From Tropicibacter sp. Alg240-R139 (lineage in GTDB: Bacteria; Pseudomonadota; Alphaproteobacteria; Rhodobacterales; Rhodobacteraceae), in contig NZ_UNRA01000001.1 of the NCBI RefSeq assembly GCF_900537075.1, forward strand, positions 1,078,191-1,142,190: DNA of 64,000 nucleotides, read 5' to 3'. The notes below the pieces were generated by a model. The model was given only the letters and a program-made list of their open reading frames with translations. It made no database searches and was not told the origin of the DNA. The position numbers were made by a program, and so were the translations under genes. Of this stretch, positions 9,055 through 19,161 are shown one piece after another. The stretch's first letter is position 1; the number at the start of each line of letters is the position of its first letter.

Positions 9055-9094
9055 AATAAAAACAAACGGCTTGCCTAAGACAGACAAGCCGTTT
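9055..9094 (-). terminator. intrinsic terminator of the ABC importer operon
   Basis: On the minus strand AAACGGCTTG and CAAGCCGTTT form a perfect 10-bp stem with an 11-base loop, followed by GTTTTTATTT. It lies 24 bases after the stop of the ATPase gene. The remaining bases 8871-9054 hold no supported gene. Confidence 0.85.
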
Positions 9095-9117
9095 GCAGTT
9101 GGGTTGGAATTTGGGCG

Positions 9118-11205
9118 TTATTCTGCTGCGATCTTGATCACCGGTTGCATCTTTTCCAGCGTCTCGTCGCTCAGATGACATTTGACCTGATGCCCGTCGG
9201 CCAATGTCCGCACCGGTGGAACCTCTTTATCACACAGACCACCCCCCACTTCGGATTTCCAGCGGCACCGCGTCTGGAATGGGCAACCCGGAGGCGGGTT
9301 CATGGCCGACGGAATATCACCATCGAGAACGATATGCTCTTTCTCGATCGAGGTGTCGGCGATGGGCACGGCCGAAAGCAATGCTTCTGTATAGGGGTGA
9401 TAGGGCGGGCTGAACACCTGATCGGTGGTGCCCAGCTCGACGACATGGCCCAAATACATGACCATCACCCGATCCGACAGATAGCGCACAATCGACAGGT
9501 CGTGGCTGATAAACAGCAACGTCGTCTTGTGCTCGCGCTGGATTTCCATCAACAGGTCCGTCACGGCCGCCTGCACGGACACGTCCAGCGCCGAGACGGG
9601 TTCGTCCGCCACCACAATACGGGCGTCCCCGGCAAAGGCGCGGGCAATGCCAACACGCTGCTTTTGACCACCGGACAGCTGTCGCGGCATTCGGTCTGCA
9701 AAGGCGCGCGGCAGTTTCACCAGATCCAACAGTTCCAACATGCGCTGACGGCGCTCGGCTTCGGACTTTCCGATGCCAAAGATTTCCAGCGCACGGATGA
9801 TCTGCCGCCCGACGGTCATCGACGGATTCAGCGTGTCAAACGGGTTCTGGAACACCATCTGAACCTCGCCAACGGTCTTGGCGTCACGCTCTTCGATGGG
9901 CAGGCTTTCGATGTTGCGATTGTCCAGCAGGATCTGGCCATCGGTGGCCGTTTCAAGCCCCATTAGGACTTTGGCAAACGTCGACTTGCCACAACCGGAT
10001 TCGCCAACGATGGCAAGCGTCTCAGATTCGCGTGCCTCAAACGACAGGGTCTCGTTGGCTTTGACCACCTTCTTTTCCCCGCCTCCGAACAGGGCATTGG
10101 CTGCCACCTCATAATATTTCTTGAGGTTGTCCATCTTCAGGACGACCTTGCCGATCTCACCCTTCTTCTTCTGCTCGGCCAGTTCCAGCGGTGCGTTCCA
10201 ATCGATCTCCTGGAATTTCAGGCAGCGGGTGTGATGACGGTCATTGCCCGGTACAGGATCCATCGGGATATCCTGAGCATCGCAACGCCCCTCTTCAAAG
10301 TAGTCGCAGCGCGGGCCAAAGTTGCAGCCGGGTGGGCGCTCATGAGGCAGGGGGAAGTTGCCAGGAATGGCGATCAGCGGGCGTGCATTCTTGTCGGCCC
10401 CTGGCAGCGGGATCGAGCGGAACAGCGCCTGTGTATAGGGGTGTTGCATTTCGTCGAAAACATCCTTAATCGAGCCGCGCTCGACCGCCTCGCCGGAATA
10501 CATCACACACAGCCGGTCACAGGTTTCCAGGATAAGCCCCAAGTTGTGCGAAATGAACAGCATCGAGGTGCCGTATTTCTTGCCCAGATCCCTGACCAAT
10601 TCAACCACGGCGGCCTCGACCGTCACGTCCAAGGCGGTCGTGGGTTCATCCAGAATTAGCAGGGCCGGCTTAGACATCAGTGCCATGGCGATGACGATCC
10701 GCTGCTGTTGACCACCCGACAGCTGGTGCGGGAACGAATTCAACATCCTCTCGGGGTCGGGCAGACGCACATCCGTGACCACATCCAACGCGCGGGCGTA
10801 CGCCTCGTCCTTGCTCACGCCCTCGTGAATCATCGGCACTTCCATCAATTGCTGGCCGATCTTCATCGCGGGGTTCAGGGATGCCATCGGCTCCTGATAG
10901 ATCATCGCTATTTCGTTGCCGCGAATATCGCGCAACTCTTCGGCGCTCATTTCCGCCAGATCGCGGCCTTTGAACTTGATCGTGCCGCCAACGACACGGC
11001 CGTTCTTGCCAAGATCTTGCATCACACCAAGCGCCACAGTGGATTTGCCGCAACCTGATTCACCTACAAGACCGACGGCCTCGCCGGGTTGCACCGCGAC
11101 CGAGAAATCCATCACAGCGGGGATTTCCCGCAGGCGGGTGAAGAATGAGATGGACAGCTTGTCGATCTCCAGGATCGGGCCGTCGTAGTCCGCCATTTTG
11201 TTCAT
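9118..11205 (-). CDS. peptide/nickel-type ABC importer, two fused ATPase domains
   Basis: This 695-residue cytoplasmic protein fuses the two ATPases that are usually separate DppD and DppF subunits. The first nucleotide-binding domain (about 10-335) has Walker A GESGCGKST, LSGGQQQRI and Walker B LLILDEPTTALD; it ends with the oligopeptide-transporter C-terminal region PPGCNFGPRC. The second (about 355-690) has GESGCGKST, LSGGQKQRV, IVVADEPVSALD and another PPGCPFQTRC cysteine block. A good AGGAG lies 8 bases before the ATG. It is the last gene of the minus-strand importer operon and is followed by a terminator. Confidence 0.92.
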   Translation of the reverse strand: MNKMADYDGPILEIDKLSISFFTRLREIPAVMDFSVAVQPGEAVGLVGESGCGKSTVALGVMQDLGKNGRVVGGTIKFKGRDLAEMSAEELRDIRGNEIAMIYQEPMASLNPAMKIGQQLMEVPMIHEGVSKDEAYARALDVVTDVRLPDPERMLNSFPHQLSGGQQQRIVIAMALMSKPALLILDEPTTALDVTVEAAVVELVRDLGKKYGTSMLFISHNLGLILETCDRLCVMYSGEAVERGSIKDVFDEMQHPYTQALFRSIPLPGADKNARPLIAIPGNFPLPHERPPGCNFGPRCDYFEEGRCDAQDIPMDPVPGNDRHHTRCLKFQEIDWNAPLELAEQKKKGEIGKVVLKMDNLKKYYEVAANALFGGGEKKVVKANETLSFEARESETLAIVGESGCGKSTFAKVLMGLETATDGQILLDNRNIESLPIEERDAKTVGEVQMVFQNPFDTLNPSMTVGRQIIRALEIFGIGKSEAERRQRMLELLDLVKLPRAFADRMPRQLSGGQKQRVGIARAFAGDARIVVADEPVSALDVSVQAAVTDLLMEIQREHKTTLLFISHDLSIVRYLSDRVMVMYLGHVVELGTTDQVFSPPYHPYTEALLSAVPIADTSIEKEHIVLDGDIPSAMNPPPGCPFQTRCRWKSEVGGGLCDKEVPPVRTLADGHQVKCHLSDETLEKMQPVIKIAAE

Positions 11206-11267
11206 CTTGTATCTCCTCGCGAGAGTCCGGGAATCCCCTTCATCTGGCTAAAAATATCCCGGGGGGT

Positions 11268-11287
11268 CCGGGGGGCTGGCCCCCCGG
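11268..11287 (-). repeat. GC-rich intercistronic hairpin before the ATPase gene
   Basis: CCGGGGGG and CCCCCCGG pair perfectly around a 4-base loop (CTGG), between the second permease gene and the ATPase gene. There is no following T-run on the minus strand, so it looks like an mRNA-stabilising or attenuating hairpin rather than a full terminator. Confidence 0.6.
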
Positions 11288-11298
11288 CCTCGATCACA

Positions 11299-12765
11299 TC
11301 AGTCCTTAAGACTTTCTTCGCGCAGACCATCTGCCAGCAGGTTCAGGCCCAACACCAGGCTCAGCAACGCAAAGGCAGGTGGCAGAGCAGGGTGCAGGTA
11401 GATCGACAAGAGCTTGCGGCCCTCGTTGATCGTCGAGCCCCAGTCCGGGCTTTCCGGCGGCAGACCCAGGCCAAAGAAACCCAAGGTTCCCAGCAGGATC
11501 GTCGTGTACCCGATACGCAGACAGAAATCGACAATCAGCGGGCCGCGTGCGTTGGGCAGGATCTCCCACAGCATGATGTACCACGGACCTTCGCCCCGGG
11601 TCTGTGCGGCGGCCACATAGTCGCGGGTTTTGATGTCCAGCGCCAGACCGCGCACGATGCGGAACACCGTGGGCGAGTTGACGAAGACCACCGAAACAAA
11701 GACCACCAGAATACCGCCGGGAATGTCGAACGGATCAAGCACCGTTGGCAAGCCGGGAATGGTCGTCTGATCGTTGTTGATCACATAACCTTTGGTTGAA
11801 ATCAGCGCCAAGTACAGCCAGATCGCCAATCCAAGTACCCCGGTCAACAGCGGCGTGCGAAAATTGGGACGTGTGTAATAGCGCGAGTTCAGCAAAACCG
11901 CGATGAACACGATCGGGAAGATGAACAGCACGGCCGCCATATAGTTCGGCACACCGGTCGCGATGATTTCAGGCGTCACCAGAAGGTAGAACAGCAAGAT
12001 CACCGGGAAGGCCAGGATCAGGTTTGCCAGGAACGACAGGAACGTGTCCAGACGACCGCCATAGTATCCTGCAGGCAGGCCAAGAGTGATGCCAACCATA
12101 AACGCAAACAGGGTGGCCAGCGGTGCGATCTGCACCACGATCCAGGCGCCGCTGACCATGCGGCTAAAGACATCGCGCGCCAGGTTGTCGCCGCCCAGCA
12201 AGTACCAGGCATACTGCCCGTCCTCGATATTGCGCAGCGGTGTACCCGGTACCTTGTTCTTCATTCCTGACACCTGCGACAGAGGATCATGGGTGACGAT
12301 CATATCCATTGCGCCAAAGATGCCGACAAAAACCCAGAACATGACAATGCCAAAACCGATCATGCCAATGGGGCTGTCATAAAGTTTGCCATAAAGCCCA
12401 AGCCGACGTTTGAAGGCCATCGACAGTGCAAACAGCAGTATCAGAGCGACCCAAACGGACGAGAACTGATAGGAAATTGCACCAACGATGCCCGCGTTTG
12501 TACCCATCACCACGCCAAGCAGAAGGTATGCCAGAACAACCGCAACAAGGGCGTAAAAGACATACAGGATGCCCGTTTTGACAAGCTCATTGAACGCAGC
12601 AGGTCCGGATAACGTGGCTGTGTCGCCTTCGATGTTTATCACTGACACCGCGTCAAGAAGACCGATTGCGATCCAGACGGCAATTGCAACTGCCAGCGCT
12701 GCTATGATGATCATCAGGACGGGGTTGAGGAAACTGATCGAGCCAGTCCAGGTAAGTGGTTCCAT
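11299..12765 (-). CDS. ABC importer permease (DppC-like), enlarged
   Basis: This 488-residue permease carries the BPD_transp_1 fold in its C-terminal part, with the coupling-helix EAA region AAAQTRGEGPWYIMLWEILPNA and the closing LNLLADGLREESLKD typical of DppC/OppC. It is much longer than the usual ~300 residues. About 150 extra N-terminal residues add three to four membrane segments (for example MIIIAALAVAIAVWIAIGLL), and a further hydrophobic stretch is inserted in the core (LLTGVLGLAIWLYLALIS). GGGAGGG precedes the ATG. It lies between the other permease and the ATPase gene and forms one transporter with them. Confidence 0.88.
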   Translation of the reverse strand: MEPLTWTGSISFLNPVLMIIIAALAVAIAVWIAIGLLDAVSVINIEGDTATLSGPAAFNELVKTGILYVFYALVAVVLAYLLLGVVMGTNAGIVGAISYQFSSVWVALILLFALSMAFKRRLGLYGKLYDSPIGMIGFGIVMFWVFVGIFGAMDMIVTHDPLSQVSGMKNKVPGTPLRNIEDGQYAWYLLGGDNLARDVFSRMVSGAWIVVQIAPLATLFAFMVGITLGLPAGYYGGRLDTFLSFLANLILAFPVILLFYLLVTPEIIATGVPNYMAAVLFIFPIVFIAVLLNSRYYTRPNFRTPLLTGVLGLAIWLYLALISTKGYVINNDQTTIPGLPTVLDPFDIPGGILVVFVSVVFVNSPTVFRIVRGLALDIKTRDYVAAAQTRGEGPWYIMLWEILPNARGPLIVDFCLRIGYTTILLGTLGFFGLGLPPESPDWGSTINEGRKLLSIYLHPALPPAFALLSLVLGLNLLADGLREESLKD

Positions 12766-12779
12766 ATCTCGACCCTCCC

Positions 12780-13826
12780 TTATGAAATGCGAATGCGCGG
12801 GTTGAGGTAGACATAGCCGATGTCCGAGATGAGCTGCGTGAACAGCACCACAAAGACCGATACGACTGAAATCCCCAACAAGAGCTGGATGTCATTGTTG
12901 CCCGCGGCCTGAACCAGTGCCCAACCGAAACCTTTGTAGTTGAACAAGGTCTCTACGATCACCACGCCGTTCAGCAGCCATGGGAACTGCAGCATGATGA
13001 CGGTAAAGGGCGCGATCAGCGCGTTGCGCAGGGCGTGTTTCATCACGATGTTCGGGAATGAAACGCCTTTGAGCCGTGCGGTGCGGATGTATTGCGCGGT
13101 CATGACCTCGGTCATGGAGGCGCGGGTCATCCGGGCGATATAGCCCATGCCATAAAGCGAGATGGTCAGCACCGGTAGAAAGAAATTCTCAAACGTCGGG
13201 TTATCCATTGCCGAAGTCGCCGTGCCCTTGAACCATTTCAGGCCCACCGTGGACGAGGTGAAGATCGCAATGAAGATAACGCCCGAGACATATTCCGGTG
13301 TTGCGGTCGTGATGATCGAGAAGGTGGACAGCGAACGGTCCAGTATCGAACCTTCCTTCATCCCGGCCAACACGCCCACGATCAGGGCTGAAGGGACCAT
13401 AAGGACCAGAACCCAGAACATCAGGTAACCTGTGTTGCCCAAACGTTTTGAGACGATGGCGCCCACATCATCCTTGAAGACTGTGGATTGGCCCCATTCG
13501 CCTTGCAGCACCCCACAGAAATTGGGGGCATCTTCAGGCGCTATGCCGGGTCGGATACAGTTGCCAACCACTTGGCCGTCGCTCAGCGTGTTGGTAAAGC
13601 CGGGCGCAACACCCAGCCACTGGCCGTATTTTATCAGCAACGGCTGTGAATAACCCCTGTTTTCCAACCAGTTGGCGACTTGCTCGTCGCTCATGCGCTG
13701 GTTGCCTTGGGTCTTGGCCAGTTTTTCAAGGTTTGGATAAAGGTTGGTCAGAAAGAAGACCACGAAAGTAAGGCAAAGCGCTGTTAACAGCATAACGCCA
13801 AACCGTCGGAGTATGAACAGTCCCAT
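12780..13826 (-). CDS. ABC importer permease (DppB-like)
   Basis: This 348-residue inner-membrane permease has the N-terminal DppB/OppB signature (FILRRFGVMLLTALCLTF) and a BPD_transp_1 core with the EAA-type loop TARLKGVSFPNIVMKHALRNA. It has about six membrane helices, with a periplasmic loop between the first two (residues 35-120) longer than the family norm and containing CIRPGIAPEDAPNFCG. It starts about 150 bases downstream of the substrate-binding protein gene and is 14 bases from the second permease, so the three are one transcription unit. Confidence 0.9.
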   Translation of the reverse strand: MGLFILRRFGVMLLTALCLTFVVFFLTNLYPNLEKLAKTQGNQRMSDEQVANWLENRGYSQPLLIKYGQWLGVAPGFTNTLSDGQVVGNCIRPGIAPEDAPNFCGVLQGEWGQSTVFKDDVGAIVSKRLGNTGYLMFWVLVLMVPSALIVGVLAGMKEGSILDRSLSTFSIITTATPEYVSGVIFIAIFTSSTVGLKWFKGTATSAMDNPTFENFFLPVLTISLYGMGYIARMTRASMTEVMTAQYIRTARLKGVSFPNIVMKHALRNALIAPFTVIMLQFPWLLNGVVIVETLFNYKGFGWALVQAAGNNDIQLLLGISVVSVFVVLFTQLISDIGYVYLNPRIRIS

Positions 13827-13924
13827 GATGGCCCCTGTCGGTCAGGTCTATCCGCAGTACAGTTTTGGACCATTGTCTGGCCTCTGACACCGGTGCTTGG
13901 CACTCGGCTGTCTGCGGCTGGATA

Positions 13925-13947
13925 GGGGGGCCGAATGTCGGCCCCCC
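13925..13947 (-). repeat. intercistronic stem-loop after the substrate-binding protein gene
   Basis: GGGGGGCCGA and TCGGCCCCCC form a perfect 10-bp stem with a 3-base loop, 28 bases after the stop of the binding-protein gene. No T-run follows on the minus strand. This position is the classic place for an mRNA-stabilising hairpin that keeps the binding protein more abundant than the permeases. Confidence 0.65.
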
Positions 13948-13974
13948 AATTGGGAGATTTTTCAGGCGGTCAGC

Positions 13975-15639
13975 TTAGGCTGCCCAGCCGTATTGATAGA
14001 GGTGCATCTCGAACGAGACGTGCATGTCGGTGCCAACCAGACCCTCTTTCATGTGGCGATAGAGCGAACGCCAGTATGGCTGAACGGTCACGCCCTCTTC
14101 CTGGATCAGCGCCTGACCACGGGCCGAGACTTCGCGGCGCTTGTCTGCGTCCGCAATGGCCAACGCTTCGGTCAGGATGCCGTCGAACTCTTCGTTGGCC
14201 CAGCCAAATTCGTTCCAAGCTTCACCAGATTTATAGGCCAGCGCCCAGATCTGCACGCCCAACGGACGGTGGTTCCAGTTGGTCGAGCTGTAAGGATACT
14301 TGGCCCAGTCGTTCCAGAAAGTGTTGCCCGGTAGAACGGTCCGCTTGACCTTGATGCCTGCGTCACGCAGCTGCGCGGCGACGGCGTCGGTGGTGTTGCG
14401 GCGCCAGTCGTCGTCGATCGACAGCAGCTCGTGCTCGAAATCGGCCATACCGGCCTCTTCCATCAGCTTGCGCGCGCCTTCGGGATCGACCTTTTGGGGC
14501 GGCAGTTCGGCGTACTCGGGGTGAATTGGACCAACGTGGTGGTTTTCGGCCGGTTCGCCGCGGCCACCAAAACCCAGTTCCAGACAGATCGAGTTGTCGA
14601 CAGCCATCTGCAGAGCTTGACGAACGCGTTTGTCCGCGTAGGGCTTCATGCCATCCACTTCGGCCAATTGGTTCGGGCGGATCACGATCGAATTCATGGT
14701 GACAACTTCGGACTTCACATAGCCCAGGCCGTCCATCACGTCGACGAATTCGCCAACCGATTCATACAGCATGTCGACTTCGTCGGATTCCAGCGCTGCC
14801 AGCCATGCCGACGGGTCGGTGCCGTAGTCGATGAATTCGATCCGGTCGAGCGGCGGCTTGCCAAAGACATCGTTACCCCACCAGGTGTGGCCTTCATTGC
14901 GAACCAGTACCGATTTCACGCCAACTTCGAGCGATTCCATCGAATAGGGACCGGTGCCGACATTGTTCAGCAAGTCGTTCTCGCTAAAGCTATTGTGAAC
15001 GATGGCGGCCGGATAATCGGCCATGCCGGGGATCAGCGAGATGTCGGACGCGGGTAGGTTCAGCTTGACGGTGTGGCTGTCGACAACTTCGATGCCACCT
15101 TCGATGGCCTGACCGGTCTCGGTGTCGACGAGCGTCGCGAAACGACCGGCCATCGAGTTGGTTTCCGAACTCTTGTCACACCAGCGAGCAACGTTAAAGG
15201 CCACGTCTTCGGCGGTAAAGTCGTCACCGTTGTTCCACTTGACGCCCTTGCGCACGTTCAGCGTATAGACGGTCGCGTCTTCGTTGACTTCCCAGCTTTC
15301 CAGCAGCATGCCGTTGAACGTACCGTCCGAGTTGTATTGGACCAGGTACTCCAATGCGCCGCGGCTGAAGTTGGCGATTTGCGACCAGTCATAGGTCCGA
15401 GGATCCTTGAGCGCGCGCACTTCCATCTGGATGCGCAGCGTGCCGCCTTCTTTGGCTGCTCCGGCAGCTTCGGCAGGCGCAGACAACCCAATCAAGCCAT
15501 AGGCAGCGGCGGCAGTGACGCCAAGGCCGGTGGCACGGGTCAGGAACTCACGACGGTTGAGTTTACCGTCGCGAAATTCTTGTGCATGCATTTCGGCGGC
15601 CCAATGTACGGGTGCACCTGTGAGTGTTTTATGTGTCAT
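13975..15639 (-). CDS. family-5 substrate-binding protein of the ABC importer
   Basis: This 554-residue periplasmic protein binds the importer's substrate. The N-terminus has a long n-region with a twin-arginine motif [13 protein letters not shown] (about residues 28-40), a hydrophobic stretch and a cleavage region near SAPAEAA, so export is probably by Tat. The SBP_bac_5 body includes [20 protein letters not shown] and [13 protein letters not shown]-type segments. Substrate class (peptide, nickel or other) cannot be told from sequence. GGGAGAATTAG precedes the ATG, a clear ribosome binding site. It is the first gene of the operon, 225 bases downstream of the AraC gene. Confidence 0.9.
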   Translation of the reverse strand: MTHKTLTGAPVHWAAEMHAQEFRDGKLNRREFLTRATGLGVTAAAAYGLIGLSAPAEAAGAAKEGGTLRIQMEVRALKDPRTYDWSQIANFSRGALEYLVQYNSDGTFNGMLLESWEVNEDATVYTLNVRKGVKWNNGDDFTAEDVAFNVARWCDKSSETNSMAGRFATLVDTETGQAIEGGIEVVDSHTVKLNLPASDISLIPGMADYPAAIVHNSFSENDLLNNVGTGPYSMESLEVGVKSVLVRNEGHTWWGNDVFGKPPLDRIEFIDYGTDPSAWLAALESDEVDMLYESVGEFVDVMDGLGYVKSEVVTMNSIVIRPNQLAEVDGMKPYADKRVRQALQMAVDNSICLELGFGGRGEPAENHHVGPIHPEYAELPPQKVDPEGARKLMEEAGMADFEHELLSIDDDWRRNTTDAVAAQLRDAGIKVKRTVLPGNTFWNDWAKYPYSSTNWNHRPLGVQIWALAYKSGEAWNEFGWANEEFDGILTEALAIADADKRREVSARGQALIQEEGVTVQPYWRSLYRHMKEGLVGTDMHVSFEMHLYQYGWAA

Positions 15640-15808
15640 CTAATTCTCCCTGTGACGCATTTTTGTTGTTGGAAGCTCACACGACGCGAACCGGCGAACG
15701 GCGCGGTTCTGCGTCGTGGATGTATCTGTCGTGGAAGTGGCAATTCCCCATGCACGTCATTCCGCACCAGATTTCGGGATACGTCAATGTTCTCTTTCGT
15801 CATTCCGA

Positions 15809-15844
15809 GGTAAAAAAACGACATTTGGTCGGTAAAAAAACGAC
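15809..15844. promoter_or_regulatory. two 14-bp direct repeats, candidate AraC-type operator
   Basis: GGTAAAAAAACGAC occurs twice (15809-15822 and 15831-15844), identical and with a 22-bp period, about two helical turns. Tandem half-sites on one DNA face are typical for AraC/XylS proteins. They lie just downstream of the AraC gene stop and about 165 bases upstream of the binding-protein start. Confidence 0.55.
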
Positions 15845-15864
15845 TTGTATTTTGCGGCGATTCC

Positions 15865-16683
15865 TTAACTGCACGCTGGGTCAATCTTGATCGTGCGTCG
15901 AAGTGCAGTTGGGGACTGGCCCGTGTGCTGCTGCACAAAGCGGGTGAAATACGCCGCACTGCCAAAGCCCAGATGCTGTGCGATGTCCTGCATCGAAACA
16001 TTCGTCGCCCCAAGCAGCTGATGGGCCGCATGTAGGATTCGCCCAGTCAACAGCGAGGCGGCGGTTTCGTCGGTTTCAGACTTGCAGACGCGAGTCAGAT
16101 GCGTGGGAGTCACCCCAAGGGCCGCTGCGTGATCAGCCATGGTGCGCCCTTCGGCAAAGGTGGTCACAAGCTGTGCGAAAAACCGGCGCGTCAATCGCCG
16201 CGATGCAGGTTCGCGTCTGGAGGTTGGGCTACTCTCGATGTTGCGGCGCAACCAAATGCCCACCAGATCACAAGACGCAAGCATAGCACTTTGTGACAAG
16301 GGCTTCTCAGAGGTCTGCTCGCGCATAATCGCTTCAAGCAGGCCGGTCATCTCTGCCTGCACAGTGCCGTCTCGCACCCGCAAATGCAGCGGTGTTTCTG
16401 GCAGTGTGAGCGTGTTGCCCGGCGGGATCAAGAGAACGTGGCCTAGGGCCTGCCGACCCGTCGAAACGCTCATCAGATTACGAGAGGGAACAAACAGGGC
16501 GTTGTGTGCGCCAAGCCCGACTTTGACCCCATCCAGCAGAGCAGTGCCCTGTCCCCGTGTGATCCAGACAAGCGTATGTTCGGACCGGTCGTGCGGCAGT
16601 TCAAGCTGCCAACGCCCGGCTTGTGTCATCTGCGCCAAGGATCGCAAACGGATCAACGGCGACTCGATCGGATCAAAAGTCAT
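15865..16683 (-). CDS. AraC family transcriptional regulator
   Basis: This 272-residue regulator has an N-terminal cupin-like sensing domain (AraC_binding_2 style, about 15-150, HDRSEHTLVWITRGQGTALL) and a C-terminal double helix-turn-helix (about 165-265). The second HTH is textbook: MQDIAQHLGFGSAAYFTRFV followed by HTGQSPTALRR. The longest frame adds a TTG codon; ATG at 16683 is used, though its ribosome binding site is weak. It lies immediately upstream of the ABC importer operon in the same direction, so it is the obvious candidate regulator of that operon. Confidence 0.88.
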   Translation of the reverse strand: MTFDPIESPLIRLRSLAQMTQAGRWQLELPHDRSEHTLVWITRGQGTALLDGVKVGLGAHNALFVPSRNLMSVSTGRQALGHVLLIPPGNTLTLPETPLHLRVRDGTVQAEMTGLLEAIMREQTSEKPLSQSAMLASCDLVGIWLRRNIESSPTSRREPASRRLTRRFFAQLVTTFAEGRTMADHAAALGVTPTHLTRVCKSETDETAASLLTGRILHAAHQLLGATNVSMQDIAQHLGFGSAAYFTRFVQQHTGQSPTALRRTIKIDPACS

Positions 16684-16780
16684 CAATTAGGAAATTCAGA
16701 AATCTGCCCCATTTATTGACCGTGAACTACAACATGGAAAATGTGAGGAATCAACGATTTCCGACGGTTGAGCGACGTGT

Positions 16781-17665
16781 TCACATCCGCGTGAGGCGCG
16801 GCGTGACCCGCATCCAATCTTTCATTCGGGCGCGAAACCAGGTTCGCTGACGCTTGGCGAACTGCCGTGTCGCGATGCTGGCGCGTTCCCGCGCCGCGCT
16901 TATTGTCATGTCGCCGTTCAAATACGCCATCAACTCGGGCACCCCGATTGCCTTGCAGGATGGTAGCACCGGGTCATAACGATCACGCATCGCTTCAACT
17001 TCATCCAAAGCGCCCATTTCAAGCATCAGGTCAAAGCGGCGGGCAATGCGATCATTCAGCCAGTTCTTGTCGACGTCAAAAACGATCGGCAGGGTCTGAT
17101 CCAACGGCAAAAGGGGCGGCGGCGTGTCATCCTGCCACGAGGCCAGCGGACGGCCCGTGGTTGTCAGAACCTCCCACGCGCGTTGAACCCGTGCCCGGTT
17201 GCGTATGTCGATGCGCGATGCCGTTTCCGGATCAAGCTCGGCCAGCAGTGCCTCACGCGTCATTTGGTCGGCGCATTGGCGGATTTCGGGCGGGGTGGCC
17301 GGGATATCGGCCATGCCTTGGGTCAACGTGTTAAAGTAAAGGCCGGTGCCGCCCACAATGATCGGGCGTTCGGGACCGGTCAGATAGGGTGTGACCTCGC
17401 GCATCCAATGCCCGGCAGAATAGGTCGCGTCATAGGGGATATGTCGATACAGGTGATGGGGGGTTTGTGCTTCTTCTTCTTTGGACGGGCAGGCGGTGAT
17501 TACGCGCCAGCAGTCATATATCTGGCTTGCATCGGCGTTGATGATGACGCCCCCGTGCCGTTCGGCAATTTCCAACGCCAGCGCCGACTTTCCAGAAGCC
17601 GTCGGACCCGCGATCAGGATGGGCCGGTTGTCCGTGATTGGGGGCAATTGAGCTAGCAGTGACAT
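16781..17665 (-). CDS. miaA: tRNA dimethylallyltransferase
   Basis: This 294-residue enzyme adds the isopentenyl group to A37 of tRNAs that read UNN codons. The P-loop GPTASGKS is at 20-27, NADASQIY at 43-50, and the substrate motifs [18 protein letters not shown] and [13 protein letters not shown] follow. The C-terminal [14 protein letters not shown] motif contacts the tRNA. The DSxQVY motif has Ala-Ser in place of the usual Ser-Met/Arg, an acceptable variation. It is divergent from pyrH. Confidence 0.95.
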   Translation of the reverse strand: MSLLAQLPPITDNRPILIAGPTASGKSALALEIAERHGGVIINADASQIYDCWRVITACPSKEEEAQTPHHLYRHIPYDATYSAGHWMREVTPYLTGPERPIIVGGTGLYFNTLTQGMADIPATPPEIRQCADQMTREALLAELDPETASRIDIRNRARVQRAWEVLTTTGRPLASWQDDTPPPLLPLDQTLPIVFDVDKNWLNDRIARRFDLMLEMGALDEVEAMRDRYDPVLPSCKAIGVPELMAYLNGDMTISAARERASIATRQFAKRQRTWFRARMKDWMRVTPRLTRM

Positions 17666-17784
17666 GTGTTTTTCCGATGACCCATGAAATTCCTGCCCTG
17701 TCCTGTCTCATGCCGCATTGAACCTGACGGCCTTTTCCTTCATTTTGCGCGAGAAATTAACCCCGTGTGAGCCCGGAGCGCAAC

Positions 17785-18534
17785 ATGACCTCAAACTCCT
17801 CTTCCGAGATCGAGCAGACCGAAACAACTTATAATCGCGTTATGCTGAAAATATCGGGGGAGGCATTGATGGGAGACCAGGGCTTTGGTCTGCATCCGCC
17901 GACAGTCGAGCGCATCGCAAGAGAAGTGAAGACCGTGCACGATCTGGGTGTCGAAATCTGCATGGTTATCGGCGGGGGCAATATTTTCCGCGGTCTCAGC
18001 GGCTCGGCTCAGGGGATGGAACGGACCACGGCCGACTATATGGGGATGCTGGCCACGGTGATGAACGCGCTGGCGATGCAATCCGCCCTGGAAGGCGTAG
18101 GCGTCTTTACCCGTGTCATCAGCGCTATTCGCATGGATGAAGTGGCAGAACCTTACATCCGTCGCCGGGCGGTGCGTCACCTGGAAAAGAAACGGGTCTG
18201 CATCTTTGCCGCGGGCACCGGCAACCCTTATTTCACCACGGATACAGCAGCGACCCTGCGCGCCAATGAAATGGCGTGTGAGGCGATCTTTATGGGTAAG
18301 AACGGTGTGGATGGTGTCTATGACAAGGACCCGGCCACAAATGACGACGCTGTACGCTATGATGCGGTCAGCTATGACGACGTTCTGGCAAAGCGCCTGC
18401 GGGTCATGGATGCTTCGGCAATTGCGTTGGCGCGCGACAACAATTTGCCTTTGATCGTCTTTGGACTGGACGAACCGGGTGGGTTCCGTGGCATTCTGGC
18501 CGGCAGGGGCACCTATACAAAGGTATCCAGCTAG
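17785..18534 (+). CDS. pyrH: UMP kinase
   Basis: This 249-residue amino-acid-kinase-fold enzyme phosphorylates UMP to UDP. The motifs [43 protein letters not shown] and [16 protein letters not shown] are diagnostic. The longest frame starts at a GTG six codons upstream; ATG at 17785 is preferred because GGAG lies about 7 bases before it. It leads the pyrH-frr-uppS-cdsA-dxr-rseP run. The rpsB and tsf genes that usually precede pyrH are not here. Confidence 0.96.
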   Translation: MTSNSSSEIEQTETTYNRVMLKISGEALMGDQGFGLHPPTVERIAREVKTVHDLGVEICMVIGGGNIFRGLSGSAQGMERTTADYMGMLATVMNALAMQSALEGVGVFTRVISAIRMDEVAEPYIRRRAVRHLEKKRVCIFAAGTGNPYFTTDTAATLRANEMACEAIFMGKNGVDGVYDKDPATNDDAVRYDAVSYDDVLAKRLRVMDASAIALARDNNLPLIVFGLDEPGGFRGILAGRGTYTKVSS

Positions 18535-18582
18535 GGCTATAGCCTTTGGCAACCGATAATCCTGTTAAGGGGAGTGGGCAGC

Positions 18583-19149
18583 ATGTCTGACGAATTTATG
18601 CTTGATACAGATGACCTTGAGCGCCGCATGGATGGCGCGATGGCCAATCTGAAAACCGAATTTGCCTCGTTGCGGACAGGCCGCGCGTCTGGCTCGATGC
18701 TGGAACCGGTGATGGTCGACGCCTATGGCTCGATGACGCCGATCAACCAGGTGGGCACCGTGAACGTGCCCGAACCGCGCATGGTCACCATCAACGTTTG
18801 GGACAAATCGCTGGTGAACAAGGTCGAAAAGGCCATCCGCGAAAGCGGTTTGGGCATCAACCCTCAGCTCAACGGCACGATCATCATGCTGCCGATCCCC
18901 GAGCTGAACGAAGAACGCCGCCGTGAATTGACTAAGGTTGCCGGCAGCTACGCCGAAAACGCGCGCGTTTCCGTCCGCAATGTTCGTCGCGACGGCATGG
19001 ATCAGATCAAGAAAGCCAAATCCGACGGTGACGTGTCCGAGGACGATCAGAAGTTCTGGGAAACCGAAGTACAAGATCTGACTGACAAGCACATTGCGGC
19101 CGTGGACGCAGCGCTTGAGACGAAGCAAGCCGAAATTATGCAGGTCTGA
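18583..19149 (+). CDS. frr: ribosome recycling factor
   Basis: This 188-residue protein, with EF-G, splits post-termination ribosomes. The family motifs [42 protein letters not shown] and [20 protein letters not shown]-like segments are visible. ATG at 18583 is used rather than an in-frame GTG three codons earlier, because AAGGGGAG sits about 8 bases upstream. It lies 48 bases after pyrH and 12 bases before uppS. Confidence 0.96.
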   Translation: MSDEFMLDTDDLERRMDGAMANLKTEFASLRTGRASGSMLEPVMVDAYGSMTPINQVGTVNVPEPRMVTINVWDKSLVNKVEKAIRESGLGINPQLNGTIIMLPIPELNEERRRELTKVAGSYAENARVSVRNVRRDGMDQIKKAKSDGDVSEDDQKFWETEVQDLTDKHIAAVDAALETKQAEIMQV

Positions 19150-19161
19150 GCGGTTCAATTG

